Source: Bradyrhizobium tropiciagri
GTDB lineage: Bacteria > Pseudomonadota > Alphaproteobacteria > Rhizobiales > Xanthobacteraceae
DNA: 64,000 bases
Direction of reading: 5' to 3'
Assembly (NCBI RefSeq): GCF_018130505.1
Contig: NZ_JAFCKH010000004.1
Span: 1 to 64,000 of the forward strand
In this document: in pieces, positions 22,892-31,539 of the stretch
Layout of the letters: each line of letters begins with the position of its first letter
How positions within the stretch are numbered: position 1 is the stretch's first letter
Position numbers and translations under genes: made by a program
The notes under the pieces: generated by a model
Told to the model about the DNA's origin: nothing
Database searches by the model: none
What the model saw: only the letters and a program-made list of their open reading frames with translations

Positions 22892-24409
22892 ATGTCCACT
22901 GAACTGAGCCGTCGCGGCGCCGTCGTGCTGTCCGCCGTCTGTCTTGCCTGCCTGATGTTCGGGTTGGAGATATCGAGCATTCCCGCGATCCTGCCGACGC
23001 TGGAGCGGGTGCTGCATGCCGACTTCAAGCAGTTGCAGTGGATCATGAATGCCTACACGATTGCGGTCACCACCGTGCTGATGGCGGTTGGCGCGGTAGC
23101 GGATCGCTTCGGGCGCAAGCGGGTGTTCCTTGTTGCGATCGCGGCGTTCGGTCTCACATCGCTGGCCTGCGGCGTCGCACGGGATGTCGAGACGCTGATC
23201 GTTGCCCGGTTTCTGCAGGGCATGAGCGGCGGTGCGCTGCTGATCTGCCAGATCGCCGTGCTGTCGCATGAATTCCAGGGGGGAAAGGTGCGCGCCGCCG
23301 CCTGGGGCTGGTGGGGTGTGATCTTCGGCATCGGTCTCGGCTTCGGGCCGATCATCGGCGGCGCTGTTGTCGCGACGCTGAGCTGGGAATGGGTGTTCCT
23401 GGTCCATGTGCTGTTCGCAGCCATAGCCTTCGTGCTCGCACTCGGCGGCGTCCATGAATCCAGGGATCCGAAGGCGAGCTCGCTCGACGTCGCCGGCATC
23501 GTCACGATGTCGGTCGCGGTGTTCTGCCTCGCCTTCTACATTACGCAGGGACCCGATCTCGGCTTCGCAAGTCCGAAGGGGCTTGCGATCCTCGGCGTCT
23601 CCGTCGCGAGCCTGATCGGCTTCCTGGTTGCGGAGAAGGTCAGCCGGCGTCCGATGTTCGACTTCTCGGTGTTCCGGATTCCAGCCTTCTCCGGCGCGAT
23701 CGTCGGATCGTCGGCGATGAATCTGAGCTACTGGCCGTTCATGATCTATCTGCCGATCTGGTTTCAGGCCGGCCTCGGCTATGACAGCGTATCGGCCGGC
23801 CTTGCGCTGCTGGCCTACACGCTGCCGACGCTGGTGATGCCGCCGTTCGCGGAGCGGTTGTCACTGCGCTATCAGCCGGGTCGGATCATTCCGGCGGGGC
23901 TGTTCACCATCGGCGCCGGGTTCATGCTGATGAAGTTCGGCAGCGCCGCCGCGCATGCCGATTGGACCACGATGCTGCCGGGCTGCCTGATCGCCGGCAT
24001 CGGGCTCGGCATCACCAACACGCCGGTGACCAATACGACGACGGGCTCAGTCTCCAGCGATCGCGCCGGTATGGCCTCCGGCATCGACATGAGCGCGCGC
24101 ATGGTCTCGCTGGCGCTCAACATCGCGCTGATGGGCTTTATCCTGGCGAGCGGTGTGTTGGCCCATCTGAAGTCCGTGCTGCCAGGACTGGACGGTGCAC
24201 AGCTGCGCCTGATGGCCGAGCGGATCGCGGCGGGCGAGACGGTGTCGGCCCCCGAACTGACCGGGCCCGTCGTTCATCAGGCATTGGCCAGCGGCTTTGG
24301 CTGGGTGATGCTTTACGGCGGCATCGGAGTGTGGATCATGGCCGCGATCAGCTTCGCACTCTTCAACGCGCGGCCGGTGCGTCAGGCGGAGGTGCAGTGT
24401 ACGAAGTAA
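22892..24409 (+). CDS. MFS transporter, DHA2 (EmrB/QacA) family
   Basis: This 505-residue exporter begins MSTELSRRGAVVLSAVCLAC and has about 14 membrane segments. The signature LPTLERVLHADFKQLQWIMN is followed by AVADRFGRKRVFL (motif A) and RFLQGMSGGALLI (motif B-like). Such proteins export drugs or lipophilic compounds by proton antiport. It is divergent from the truncated LysR gene, which may once have controlled it. The ribosome-binding site is weak. The substrate is unknown. Confidence 0.87.
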   Translation: MSTELSRRGAVVLSAVCLACLMFGLEISSIPAILPTLERVLHADFKQLQWIMNAYTIAVTTVLMAVGAVADRFGRKRVFLVAIAAFGLTSLACGVARDVETLIVARFLQGMSGGALLICQIAVLSHEFQGGKVRAAAWGWWGVIFGIGLGFGPIIGGAVVATLSWEWVFLVHVLFAAIAFVLALGGVHESRDPKASSLDVAGIVTMSVAVFCLAFYITQGPDLGFASPKGLAILGVSVASLIGFLVAEKVSRRPMFDFSVFRIPAFSGAIVGSSAMNLSYWPFMIYLPIWFQAGLGYDSVSAGLALLAYTLPTLVMPPFAERLSLRYQPGRIIPAGLFTIGAGFMLMKFGSAAAHADWTTMLPGCLIAGIGLGITNTPVTNTTTGSVSSDRAGMASGIDMSARMVSLALNIALMGFILASGVLAHLKSVLPGLDGAQLRLMAERIAAGETVSAPELTGPVVHQALASGFGWVMLYGGIGVWIMAAISFALFNARPVRQAEVQCTK

Positions 24410-24450
24410 GCCCGATGGCTTCAGAACCTGTCTCCGGGATGCGGGCAGGA

Positions 24451-24870
24451 TCACTTCACCAGGGTCAGCAGCGGCTTGTCCTTCTCGACGATATAGGTTG
24501 CAAGCTCACTGGCGGTGTCATTGCCGACATTCTTCGCGGCGTGGACTGTACCGGCCGGGATGAACAGCACGTCGCCGGCCTTCAGCGTCACCGGCGGCTT
24601 GCCCTCGACGTCGTACTGAAACGTGCCGGCGAGCACATAGATGATCTCCTCGCCCGGATGCGTGTGCCGGCCGAATGCGTGGCCAGGCGCGATGTCGACC
24701 CGAACCTGAACGGCCTCGCGTCCACCCGTGCTGAGGTCGTAGCGCTGCAGGTCGGTACGCATGATCCCCGCCGGCTGTTGCGCCTCTGCGCTTGGTATGG
24801 TCAGGAAACTCACAACGAGCACAGCTATCCTTGCCAGGACGCGTGTCGTCGTCATCAACTTGCTGTTCAT
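24451..24870 (-). CDS. Secreted cupin-domain protein
   Basis: The 139-residue product has a signal peptide (RVLARIAVLVVSFLTIPSAE, cut near AEAQ). A single cupin barrel follows. Motif 1 is GHAFGRHTHPGEEIIYVLAG with His-x-His and Glu metal ligands, and motif 2 is GDVLFIPAGTVHAAKNVG with the last His. All four metal ligands are present. AGGAG stands 7 bases before the ATG. It lies next to ohr and may act on a small periplasmic molecule or sense metal. The reaction is unknown. Confidence 0.87.
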   Translation of the reverse strand: MNSKLMTTTRVLARIAVLVVSFLTIPSAEAQQPAGIMRTDLQRYDLSTGGREAVQVRVDIAPGHAFGRHTHPGEEIIYVLAGTFQYDVEGKPPVTLKAGDVLFIPAGTVHAAKNVGNDTASELATYIVEKDKPLLTLVK

Positions 24871-24974
24871 CTCGAACTCCTGGAGTGTCCCGCCGGCGGA
24901 CCAGTCCGGCGTGCCGCTGGTCCGCGTCGGAAGATGGGCCTGGATTGCACGTCCACTCGGTCGACGCTCACGGC

Positions 24975-25376
24975 TCAGACGAGCGTGGTCGTGACCTCGA
25001 TGTTGCCGTGGACCGCCTTTGAGTAGGGGCAGATGCCGTGCGCGGCCTCGATCAGCTCCTCGGCCACCGCGCGCTCGACACCGGGGACATGGACGCTGAG
25101 GCGGGCGCTGAGGAAGAAGGCGCCGCTGGCCTGGTTGAGATCGATCTCGGCGTCGACTTCGGGCTCGCTCGGCAGCTTGATCTTGCGCTGTCCGGCCGCG
25201 AGCTGGAGCGCGCCGATGTAGCAGGCCGACCAGGCGGCGCCGAACAGGTTTTCCGCGGCCGGGTGCGGCTGCGGCAGTTTGACGTCGAGGAAGCCGTCGC
25301 GCGAGCGGGCGGCGCCGTCGGTGCCGGCGGTCACGTGGGTCTTTCCGGTGAAGAGAACCTTTGCAGCGGCGGTCAT
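24975..25376 (-). CDS. ohr: Organic hydroperoxide resistance protein (Ohr, OsmC superfamily)
   Basis: The 133-residue thiol peroxidase has its two reactive cysteines at Cys52 (LFGAAWSACYIGAL) and Cys116 (AAHGICPYSKAVHG), as in Ohr. It also has the family start KVLFTGKTHVTAGTDGAARS. It reduces fatty-acid and other organic hydroperoxides with lipoamide-type reductants. AAGGAG precedes the ATG. The gene is divergent from its likely regulator ohrR, with an OhrR-type palindrome near each start. The Ohr call is secure. Confidence 0.94.
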   Translation of the reverse strand: MTAAAKVLFTGKTHVTAGTDGAARSRDGFLDVKLPQPHPAAENLFGAAWSACYIGALQLAAGQRKIKLPSEPEVDAEIDLNQASGAFFLSARLSVHVPGVERAVAEELIEAAHGICPYSKAVHGNIEVTTTLV

Positions 25377-25408
25377 GGCGAACTCCTTTGGGTGAATTTG
25401 TATCGCGT

Positions 25409-25421
25409 CCGATCTAATCGG
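25409..25421. promoter_or_regulatory. OhrR operator, ohr side
   Basis: CCGATCTAATCGG has perfect 5-bp arms around CTA and lies 33 bp upstream of the ohr start codon. It is nearly the same as the palindrome at 25464-25478. Confidence 0.7.
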
Positions 25422-25463
25422 GTACGCTTGAAATAAACTCCGCCGTAGGGCATGTCAAGCACT

Positions 25464-25478
25464 TCCGATTTAATCGGA
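25464..25478. promoter_or_regulatory. OhrR operator, ohrR side
   Basis: TCCGATTTAATCGGA has perfect 6-bp arms around TTA, 44 bp upstream of the ohrR start. With the ohr-side site it forms a two-operator control region, so OhrR should repress both genes until its cysteine is oxidised. Confidence 0.72.
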
Positions 25479-25521
25479 TGCGATTTATATTGACCCGAGC
25501 TCACAAGTTCTGGAGACGCCC

Positions 25522-26013
25522 GTGACCAGCTCCCCCAAGATCGAGACCAAGGCCGAGCCCAAGATCGAACCCAAGGACCGAAAACTCTCGAGTTTCCTGT
25601 GCTTTGCGGTCTATTCCGCCAATCTGGCATTCGGCCGTGCCTACAAGCCGATCCTGGATAAGGTCGGGCTGACCTATACCCAGTACATCGCGCTGATCGC
25701 GCTCTCGGAGGCGGACGAACTGACCGTCAGTGCGCTCGGCGAGAAGCTGTTTCTGGAATCCAACACGCTGACGCCGATCCTCAAGAAGCTGGAGCTGTCC
25801 GGCTACATCCGCCGAGCCCGCGATCCCGCCGACGAGCGCCAGGTGCGGGTGAGCATGACGCCGGCCGGCCGCCGCCTGCTCGACGAGGACATCACCGTGT
25901 CCCTGAAAGACGCCACCGGGCTCGGCGACGAGTTCCCCGTTGTGCAGAAGAGCGTCGCCCGGCTGCGCGACAATCTGCTGCGCAACACGCAGGGCGAAGC
26001 GAAGAAGGCCTGA
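25522..26013 (+). CDS. ohrR: OhrR, MarR-family organic-peroxide sensor
   Basis: The 163-residue regulator has an N-terminal sensing segment FLCFAVYSANLAF with the reactive cysteine at Cys27. A winged helix-turn-helix follows (EKLFLESNTLTPILKKLELS), then the wing ARDPADERQVRVSMTPAG. This is the standard OhrR pattern; the first 18 residues form a lysine/proline-rich extension. The start is GTG with GGAG 8 bases upstream. Oxidation of the cysteine by organic hydroperoxides releases the repressor from the ohr promoter. Confidence 0.93.
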   Translation: MTSSPKIETKAEPKIEPKDRKLSSFLCFAVYSANLAFGRAYKPILDKVGLTYTQYIALIALSEADELTVSALGEKLFLESNTLTPILKKLELSGYIRRARDPADERQVRVSMTPAGRRLLDEDITVSLKDATGLGDEFPVVQKSVARLRDNLLRNTQGEAKKA

Positions 26014-26105
26014 TCGCGCACAGGTGGGTCCTGAGTCCGGCGCTTGCCGCGCTCGCCGAACGGCGGCACGCTGCGCCGGTTCAACTCCGATCCGAGGCAA
26101 GATCA

Positions 26106-26657
26106 ATGTCACGCGTGTCCATCAAGACGAAGAACGACCTGCCACCCGAACTGCAGCCGCTGTGGGACAAGATGTCGACCTACGGCGCGTTCGAGAACCA
26201 GGCCGGCGTGATGGCGCAGCGTCCGCCAATCTTCAAGCACACGTGGTCGCTGCTGGTCGATCTCGCCGGCGAGGCGGTGCTCTCGAAGCGGCATCTCGAA
26301 CTGGCCCTGGTGACGGTGTCGCTCCTCAACAAGTGCGACTACTGCGTCTCGCACCATGCGCCGAAGCTGGCAGTGCAGGGTGTCTCGGAGGCAGGCGCCG
26401 AGCGTCTGCTCGATTACAAGGATCATCCCGAGCTCGATGGGCTCGACAAGCTCGTGGTCGAATATTCGATCGCGGTCACCAACAACTGGAACAAGACGCG
26501 CGACGAGATCTTCGCCCGGCTGCGCGAGCATTTCTCGGAAGCGCAGATCGTCGAGCTAACCTGGCGGATCGCGCTGTGCGGCGCCTTCAACCGCTTCAAC
26601 GACATCCTGCAGCTCGACGTCGAGCAGGGCGTTCCGCAGCGCGAGGCCGCCGAGTGA
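26106..26657 (+). CDS. AhpD-like carboxymuconolactone decarboxylase family protein
   Basis: The 183-residue protein has the alkylhydroperoxidase-D fold. The redox centre is Cys77-Asp-Tyr-Cys80 followed by His83/His84 in SLLNKCDYCVSHHAPKLA, and Glu65 sits one helix earlier. The rest follows the CMD family, including VEYSIAVTNNWNKTRDEIF. It likely reduces peroxides or acts as a thiol-disulfide partner. Being 92 bp downstream of ohrR in the same direction, it belongs to the peroxide-defence group and may be read through from the ohrR promoter. Confidence 0.87.
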   Translation: MSRVSIKTKNDLPPELQPLWDKMSTYGAFENQAGVMAQRPPIFKHTWSLLVDLAGEAVLSKRHLELALVTVSLLNKCDYCVSHHAPKLAVQGVSEAGAERLLDYKDHPELDGLDKLVVEYSIAVTNNWNKTRDEIFARLREHFSEAQIVELTWRIALCGAFNRFNDILQLDVEQGVPQREAAE

Positions 26658-26744
26658 CGGCGTGATTAATGTCCTTTCACGAAGGTTGCCTGCCGAGTCC
26701 GCTCGCGTCGCGCCGATGTGTACAAGTCTGGCTGGGGGAACGAC

Positions 26745-27902
26745 ATGTTACGCGGGACGGTCAGCTGCACGATATTCGCGCTGCTTTTTTGCTTGGCAGG
26801 CGCTCGACCGTCATCCGCCGCCGACCCGATCCGTGTCGGCGCGGTGCTGCCGTTCTCCGGCGGCGTCGAGCTTTACGGCCAGCAGGCCAAACTCGGGCTC
26901 GATCTTGCCGCCAAAGACATCAACGCGGCCGGCGGCATTTTGGGGCGCCCCGTCGAGGTCATTTATGCCGATGACAAGACCAACCCGGACGCGGCGGCCG
27001 GCGCGATGCGGTCGCTGGTCGAGAAGGATGGCGCGGTTGCGGTGGTCGGCCCGATCACCTCGCGCAATCTCAATGCGCTGGTGCCGCTCGCCGAAAGCCT
27101 GAAGACGCCGCTGCTCTACGCCACCAATTACGAGGGCGGCAAATGCAGCCGCTATCTGTTCTCGTTCGGCGCGGTGCCGAACCAGGAGCTCGGCCAGCTC
27201 CTGCCTTACATGACCCAAAGTTTCGGCAACACATACTTCATGCTCGGCGCCGACCGGGTCTGGCCGCACCAGATGTTCGACATCGCACAGCCGCTGATCG
27301 AGAAGCTCGGCGGCAAAGTGGTTGGCACCAAATACACACTGGGCACCGAGACCGACTTCTCGCCGATCATCAAGGAGGTGGCGGTGAGCAAGGCCAGGGT
27401 GCTGCTGTTCGCGCTGAAGGGCGACGGCATGGATTTCATCCGTCAGGCCGACGAGGCGGGACTGCTCAAGGACATCACGGTCGCGTTCCTCGGATTGTCC
27501 GAGGTCGATCTCGGCATCTTCCGCGGCAAGGGCCAGAACATGGTCAGCGTGGTGCCGGCGGTTGCGGCGAGCGGTGATCCCGCGGTGAAGGCGTTCGTCG
27601 CCCGGGCGCGCGCCGCGGCGGGCAACGGCGTTGCGATCTCGAACTACGTGATGACGCATTACAACACGCTGATCGCGCTCAAGGCGGCAGCCGAGAAGGC
27701 CGGCAGGCTCGACAAGGAGGCGATCATCGATGCGATGGCCGGCCTCGTCATCCCGTCGCCGACCGGCCCCGTGACGCTGGGGCAGGACCACCACGCCGCG
27801 ATGAGCATGTTCATCGCGAAGACGCAAGGCACGGACCTCGTGCAGGTCCGCGCGCTCGGCGAGATCGTGCCGCAGCCCGGGTGCAGGCTGCCCGGCCGCT
27901 GA
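26745..27902 (+). CDS. Orphan ABC substrate-binding protein, Peripla_BP_6 (LivK/AmiC-like)
   Basis: The 385-residue protein starts MLRGTVSCTIFALLFCLAGA with a signal peptide cut near SSAA-DPI. It follows the type I binding-protein fold: IRVGAVLPFSGGVELYGQQA, then DDKTNPDAAAGAMRSLVEKD, and YATNYEGGKCSRYLFSFGA in the second lobe. This last pattern is nearer to amide/urea binding proteins than to leucine-binding ones. No permease or ATPase gene is adjacent, so it either uses another transporter or works as a sensor. Confidence 0.85.
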   Translation: MLRGTVSCTIFALLFCLAGARPSSAADPIRVGAVLPFSGGVELYGQQAKLGLDLAAKDINAAGGILGRPVEVIYADDKTNPDAAAGAMRSLVEKDGAVAVVGPITSRNLNALVPLAESLKTPLLYATNYEGGKCSRYLFSFGAVPNQELGQLLPYMTQSFGNTYFMLGADRVWPHQMFDIAQPLIEKLGGKVVGTKYTLGTETDFSPIIKEVAVSKARVLLFALKGDGMDFIRQADEAGLLKDITVAFLGLSEVDLGIFRGKGQNMVSVVPAVAASGDPAVKAFVARARAAAGNGVAISNYVMTHYNTLIALKAAAEKAGRLDKEAIIDAMAGLVIPSPTGPVTLGQDHHAAMSMFIAKTQGTDLVQVRALGEIVPQPGCRLPGR

Positions 27903-28053
27903 GCGCGCGCGGATTGCGGCAGCGCAACACAGCACAGTCACGGCTCCCAGCACTGCCGCTTGCAAAAAAAATCACCTGTAGCGCTCATCGCCTGTCGGTT
28001 CCGCTCTGTTCCGTTCGTCTTGCAGCCAGAACGAGCTGCACGGGAGTTCCGGA

Positions 28054-29271
28054 ATGAGCAATTCGAGTTATCGCTGGGTGATCGTCGCCGCGGGCGGCCT
28101 GCTCGGCTGCGTCGCGATCGGCGGCATGTTCTCGCTGCCGGTGTTCCTGCAGCCGATGGCGAAGGAGACCGGCTGGTCGGTGACCGGCATCTCCAGCGCA
28201 ATGACGATCGGCTTTCTCGCGATGGCCTTCACCAGCATGATCTGGGGCACGCTGTCCGACCGCTACGGGCCGCTGCCCGTGGTGCTGACGGGATCGGTCG
28301 TGCTGGCGGCGAGCCTTGCGCTGGCGAGCCGGGCGCCTTCGTTGTTGGCGTTTCAATTCACCTTCGGCGTGCTGGTCGGCTCCGCCACCGCCGCGATCTT
28401 CGCCCCGATGATGGCCTGCGTTACCGGCTGGTTCGACACCCATCGCAGTCTCGCCGTCTCGCTGGTGTCGGCGGGCATGGGCATGGCGCCGATGACGATG
28501 TCGCCGTTCGCCGCCTGGCTGATCTCCGGCCATGACTGGCGCACCTCAATGCTGATCGTATCCGGCGTCGTTGCCGCGATCATGATCCCGGTGTCGCTGC
28601 TGGTGCGCCGCCCGCCCGCGCTGGCCGACGCACAGGCTGCCGCGGCTTCAGAGACCGGTGAGCCGGCGATGTCGCTGTCGCAGGCGTTGCGCTCGCCGCA
28701 ATTCATCATCCTGATCGCGACCAACTTCTTCTGCTGCGCCACCCACTCGGGCCCGATCATCCACACCGTCAGCTACGCGATCACCTGCGGCATTCCGATG
28801 ATCGCGGCGGTGACGATTTATAGCGTCGAGGGCCTCGCCGGCATGGGCGGCCGCATCGCCTTCGGTCTGCTCGGCGACCGTTTCGGTGCCAAGCGCGTGC
28901 TGGTGCTCGGCCTGCTGGCACAGGCGTTCGGCGCACTCGGCTACGTCTTCGTGCGCGAACTTGCCGCATTCTACGCGGTGGCGGCGGTGTTCGGCTTCAT
29001 CTATGCCGGGACCATGCCGCTCTATTCCGTCCTGGTGCGCGAGAATTTTCCGCTGCGGATGATGGGGACCGTGATCGGCGGCACCGCGATGGCCGGCAGC
29101 CTCGGCATGGCGACTGGTCCGCTCGCGGGCGGACTGATCTACGATGCCTTTGCCAGCTATACGTGGCTCTATGTCGGCTCCTGGGCCGTCGGCATCGGCG
29201 CGTTCCTGATCATGATGACATTCCGGCCGATGCCGGCGGTGCGGCCAACCGCCATGCCAGCGCCGGCATAG
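28054..29271 (+). CDS. MFS transporter
   Basis: The 405-residue membrane protein opens with SSYRWVIVAAGGLLGCVAIG and has 12 helices. Loop 2-3 reads WGTLSDRYGPLPVVL, the MFS motif A. Helices 4-6 contain GSATAAIFAPMMACVTGWFD, typical of the oxalate:formate and monocarboxylate-like branch. It sits between an orphan binding protein and a convergent propeller gene. The transported compound is unknown. Confidence 0.87.
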   Translation: MSNSSYRWVIVAAGGLLGCVAIGGMFSLPVFLQPMAKETGWSVTGISSAMTIGFLAMAFTSMIWGTLSDRYGPLPVVLTGSVVLAASLALASRAPSLLAFQFTFGVLVGSATAAIFAPMMACVTGWFDTHRSLAVSLVSAGMGMAPMTMSPFAAWLISGHDWRTSMLIVSGVVAAIMIPVSLLVRRPPALADAQAAAASETGEPAMSLSQALRSPQFIILIATNFFCCATHSGPIIHTVSYAITCGIPMIAAVTIYSVEGLAGMGGRIAFGLLGDRFGAKRVLVLGLLAQAFGALGYVFVRELAAFYAVAAVFGFIYAGTMPLYSVLVRENFPLRMMGTVIGGTAMAGSLGMATGPLAGGLIYDAFASYTWLYVGSWAVGIGAFLIMMTFRPMPAVRPTAMPAPA

Positions 29272-29281
29272 GAATGCCGCG

Positions 29282-29932
29282 TCATTTGCGGGCCGCCCGT
29301 TTCGGCCTCCTGATGGCGCGGACCTTGTTGTTGTTCGAGCCGCTGCCGCAGAAGAACCGATCGCCGCCGTCGGACTCGACGCCCGACACGTTCGCGCCCA
29401 GTGGCATGTCGAGCCGTTCCAGTACTTCGCCGGTCTGCGGATCGATACGGCGCACGTCGCTCTTGTCGTCTTCCCAGGTGCCGTGCCAGAGCTCGCCGTC
29501 GACCCAGGTGACGCCGGTGACGAAGCGGTTGCTCTCGATGGTGCGCAGGATCGCGCCGGTCTCCGGATCGATCTGCAGAATCTTGCGGTCGCGATATTCG
29601 CCCACCCACAGTGCGCCTTCGGCCCAGGCGAGGCCGGAATCGCGGCCGCCGCCGGGCGCCGGTATCGTCGACAGCACGCGGCCCGTCCGCGGATCGATCT
29701 TGAGGATGCGATCCTCGGAGATCTGATAGAGGTGCTTGCCGTCGAAGGCGGTGCCGGCATGCGCGGCGACCTCGATGCTGCGGGTGGTCTTGCCGCTGTC
29801 GGGATCGAACGCAACCATCCGGTTGCCGGCCGCGAACCAGACCTGTTCGCCGTCGAAGGTGACGCCGCCAACGCTCTCCACGCCCTCGAAGGGGCCATAC
29901 TCCCGGATGATCTCGGCTTCCGACGTCTTCAT
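29282..29932 (-). CDS. Six-bladed beta-propeller protein (SMP-30/Vgb/glutamine-cyclotransferase-like)
   Basis: The 216-residue protein is made of about five repeats of roughly 40 residues, each with a D-P-x-T-G turn (DPDSGKTTRSI, DPRTGRVLSTI, DPETGAILRTI, DPQTGEVLERL) and a following GxxxDG or WxxxxLWVG strand. That pattern marks a propeller of the NHL/SMP-30 type. No signal peptide is present. It could bind a small ligand or partner. The HTH regulator gene starts upstream on the same strand, 33 bp away, so the two are probably one operon. Confidence 0.8.
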   Translation of the reverse strand: MKTSEAEIIREYGPFEGVESVGGVTFDGEQVWFAAGNRMVAFDPDSGKTTRSIEVAAHAGTAFDGKHLYQISEDRILKIDPRTGRVLSTIPAPGGGRDSGLAWAEGALWVGEYRDRKILQIDPETGAILRTIESNRFVTGVTWVDGELWHGTWEDDKSDVRRIDPQTGEVLERLDMPLGANVSGVESDGGDRFFCGSGSNNNKVRAIRRPKRAARK

Positions 29933-29965
29933 GCTCCGCTCCTGTCGTCTGAGTGCTGCCAGATG

Positions 29966-31186
29966 CTAGCCGTTCGGCAGCGGGGCAGGGAGTAACAACG
30001 TCGTCGTGAATCCCGGCACCGGCGGCGTCATCCAGCGCCGCGCGCGGGCGCGGCCCACCGATTGCACCTTGCCCGATGCGGCCAGCGTATCGAGCGCGCG
30101 CTGCACGGTGCGCTGGCTGGCGCCGAGCGCTACCGACAGCGCCGAACTCGACCAGGCCTCGCCATCGGCGAGAAACGCCAGCACGTCGGCATGGTCCTCA
30201 TCGACCGGGAGCGCCAGCACGGCGACCTCGCGCCGGCGATTCGGCTGCAGCACGAAGCCGTCGGGCGTCGCGCTGAGCTCGGCGAGCGGCCGCAGCGCGC
30301 GGCGCAGCCGGCCGATCTCGACCCGCAGCCGCGCGCGATGCGATTCATCGGCATGCTTGCCGCGAAACGCCCGCGCGATCAGTTGGCCGCGCGACACGTC
30401 GTTCGGCCAGGCCTCGCCGAGCGCGCGGGCGAGCGCGAACAGCACCGGCCGCCGCGTCAGCGCGACGGTCGTGCCGGCGCCGCGCACGACGTAGCGGCAG
30501 GAATCGACGACCAGCGCCTTCGAGGCCATCAGCGCCTCGACCTCCTCGAGCAGCAGCGGCCGCTCGCTGCCGCGCGTGATCAGCCGCGCCGCCGGCGTGG
30601 TGAGCGATTGCGCCGTTGCGTCGATCTCAGCCGCGAGCGCCGCGATGCCGCTGCGGCGCGCGGCGTCGCGGGCCCGCGCGATCGCCTCGCGCGCCGGCTT
30701 CGTCCGCAGCCGCCGCATCGCGATTCCCGCCACGACCAGCTCATGGCCGACCCGGAGCGCCGGCGGGAACGGGGCGGGATCGAGGTCGGCGAGCATGCGC
30801 TCGGCCTCGTCGAGGCGGCCGATCAGCAGCAGGCGGCGGATTTCCAGATAGCCGGCATGGGCGGCATTGAGCGCATCGCCACGTGCGGCGAGGGTCGCGC
30901 GTGCGGCCGCGAGCGTCCGTTTGGGAAAGGAGAGGTCGCGCGACACCAGCGCGATCTCGGCCTCGGCGACGACACAGCGCGCCCGCGCAACCGCCTCTTT
31001 GGGACCGAATGCGCGTTGTGCACGCCGCAGCAGGTCCTTGGCGCGGGCGAAGTCGCCGAGCCTTGCCATCGCGATGCCGCGCAGCGCCAGCGCCGGGGCG
31101 TCATCGCGCAGGGCCACCCGTTTCAGTGCGCCGAGGAGATCACCGGCCGCGAGCGCGCGCGCCGCAGCCGATATCAGCGAGTCCAT
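29966..31186 (-). CDS. Regulator with TPR-like N-terminus and two C-terminal winged-helix domains
   Basis: Residues 1-200 of this 406-residue protein are alpha-helical and alanine/arginine-rich with TPR-like spacing (LRGIAMARLGDFARAKDLLR). Residues about 225-310 form an OmpR-like winged helix (GQLIARAFRGKHADESHRAR then LRVEIGRLRRALRPL). Residues about 335-395 form a second HTH (SSALSVALGASQRTVQRALD) with a basic wing. I know no named family with this exact layout. A 22-bp element before its ATG also occurs before the DUF899 gene at 18.4 kb, so both may belong to its regulon. Confidence 0.78.
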   Translation of the reverse strand: MDSLISAAARALAAGDLLGALKRVALRDDAPALALRGIAMARLGDFARAKDLLRRAQRAFGPKEAVARARCVVAEAEIALVSRDLSFPKRTLAAARATLAARGDALNAAHAGYLEIRRLLLIGRLDEAERMLADLDPAPFPPALRVGHELVVAGIAMRRLRTKPAREAIARARDAARRSGIAALAAEIDATAQSLTTPAARLITRGSERPLLLEEVEALMASKALVVDSCRYVVRGAGTTVALTRRPVLFALARALGEAWPNDVSRGQLIARAFRGKHADESHRARLRVEIGRLRRALRPLAELSATPDGFVLQPNRRREVAVLALPVDEDHADVLAFLADGEAWSSSALSVALGASQRTVQRALDTLAASGKVQSVGRARARRWMTPPVPGFTTTLLLPAPLPNG

Positions 31187-31189
31187 TCG

Positions 31190-31211
31190 AATCCCGACAC
31201 ACTTGTCACTC
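31190..31211. repeat. 22-bp element shared with the 18.3-kb promoter region, copy 2
   Basis: This copy is identical over 22 bp to 18322-18343. It starts 4 bp before the start codon of the HTH regulator (minus strand) and lies 47 bp before the small membrane-protein start at 31259, in a divergent promoter. The position suggests autoregulation. Confidence 0.6.
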
Positions 31212-31258
31212 TCGCCCTCCGAGGTCCGGTCCTAACCTAGCACATGACGGGAGCGACC

Positions 31259-31534
31259 ATGCCCATGGAGATCGAGATCATGACCATTGAGACCATCGGA
31301 ACGCGCGAGCAGGGGCTTGCGGTGCGGTTCGGCGGCGCCGCCCGTGCGGCGGCGCACTGGCTGTCGCTGGCGGCGGCGCCGAGCTTTGCGACCATGGCGG
31401 TGATAGCCGCCGCGGCGCCGACCGACATGCTCTGCATCGGGATGCACGAGCCGTTTTCCCTCAGCGGCATGGTCCCGATGTATGCGCTGATGAGCGCCTT
31501 CCATCTCGGGCCGTGGCTGCGGCTGGTCCGATGA
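31259..31534 (+). CDS. Small uncharacterised membrane protein
   Basis: The 91-residue product has two hydrophobic stretches, AAAHWLSLAAAPSFATMAVI and MVPMYALMSAFHLGPWL, separated by a short loop with DMLCIGMHEPF. I choose ATG 31259 because GGGAG lies 5 bases upstream; ATG 31244 is also possible and adds five residues. It is divergent from the HTH regulator and could be its target. I do not recognise the family. Confidence 0.62.
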   Translation: MPMEIEIMTIETIGTREQGLAVRFGGAARAAAHWLSLAAAPSFATMAVIAAAAPTDMLCIGMHEPFSLSGMVPMYALMSAFHLGPWLRLVR

Positions 31535-31539
31535 GCGGC

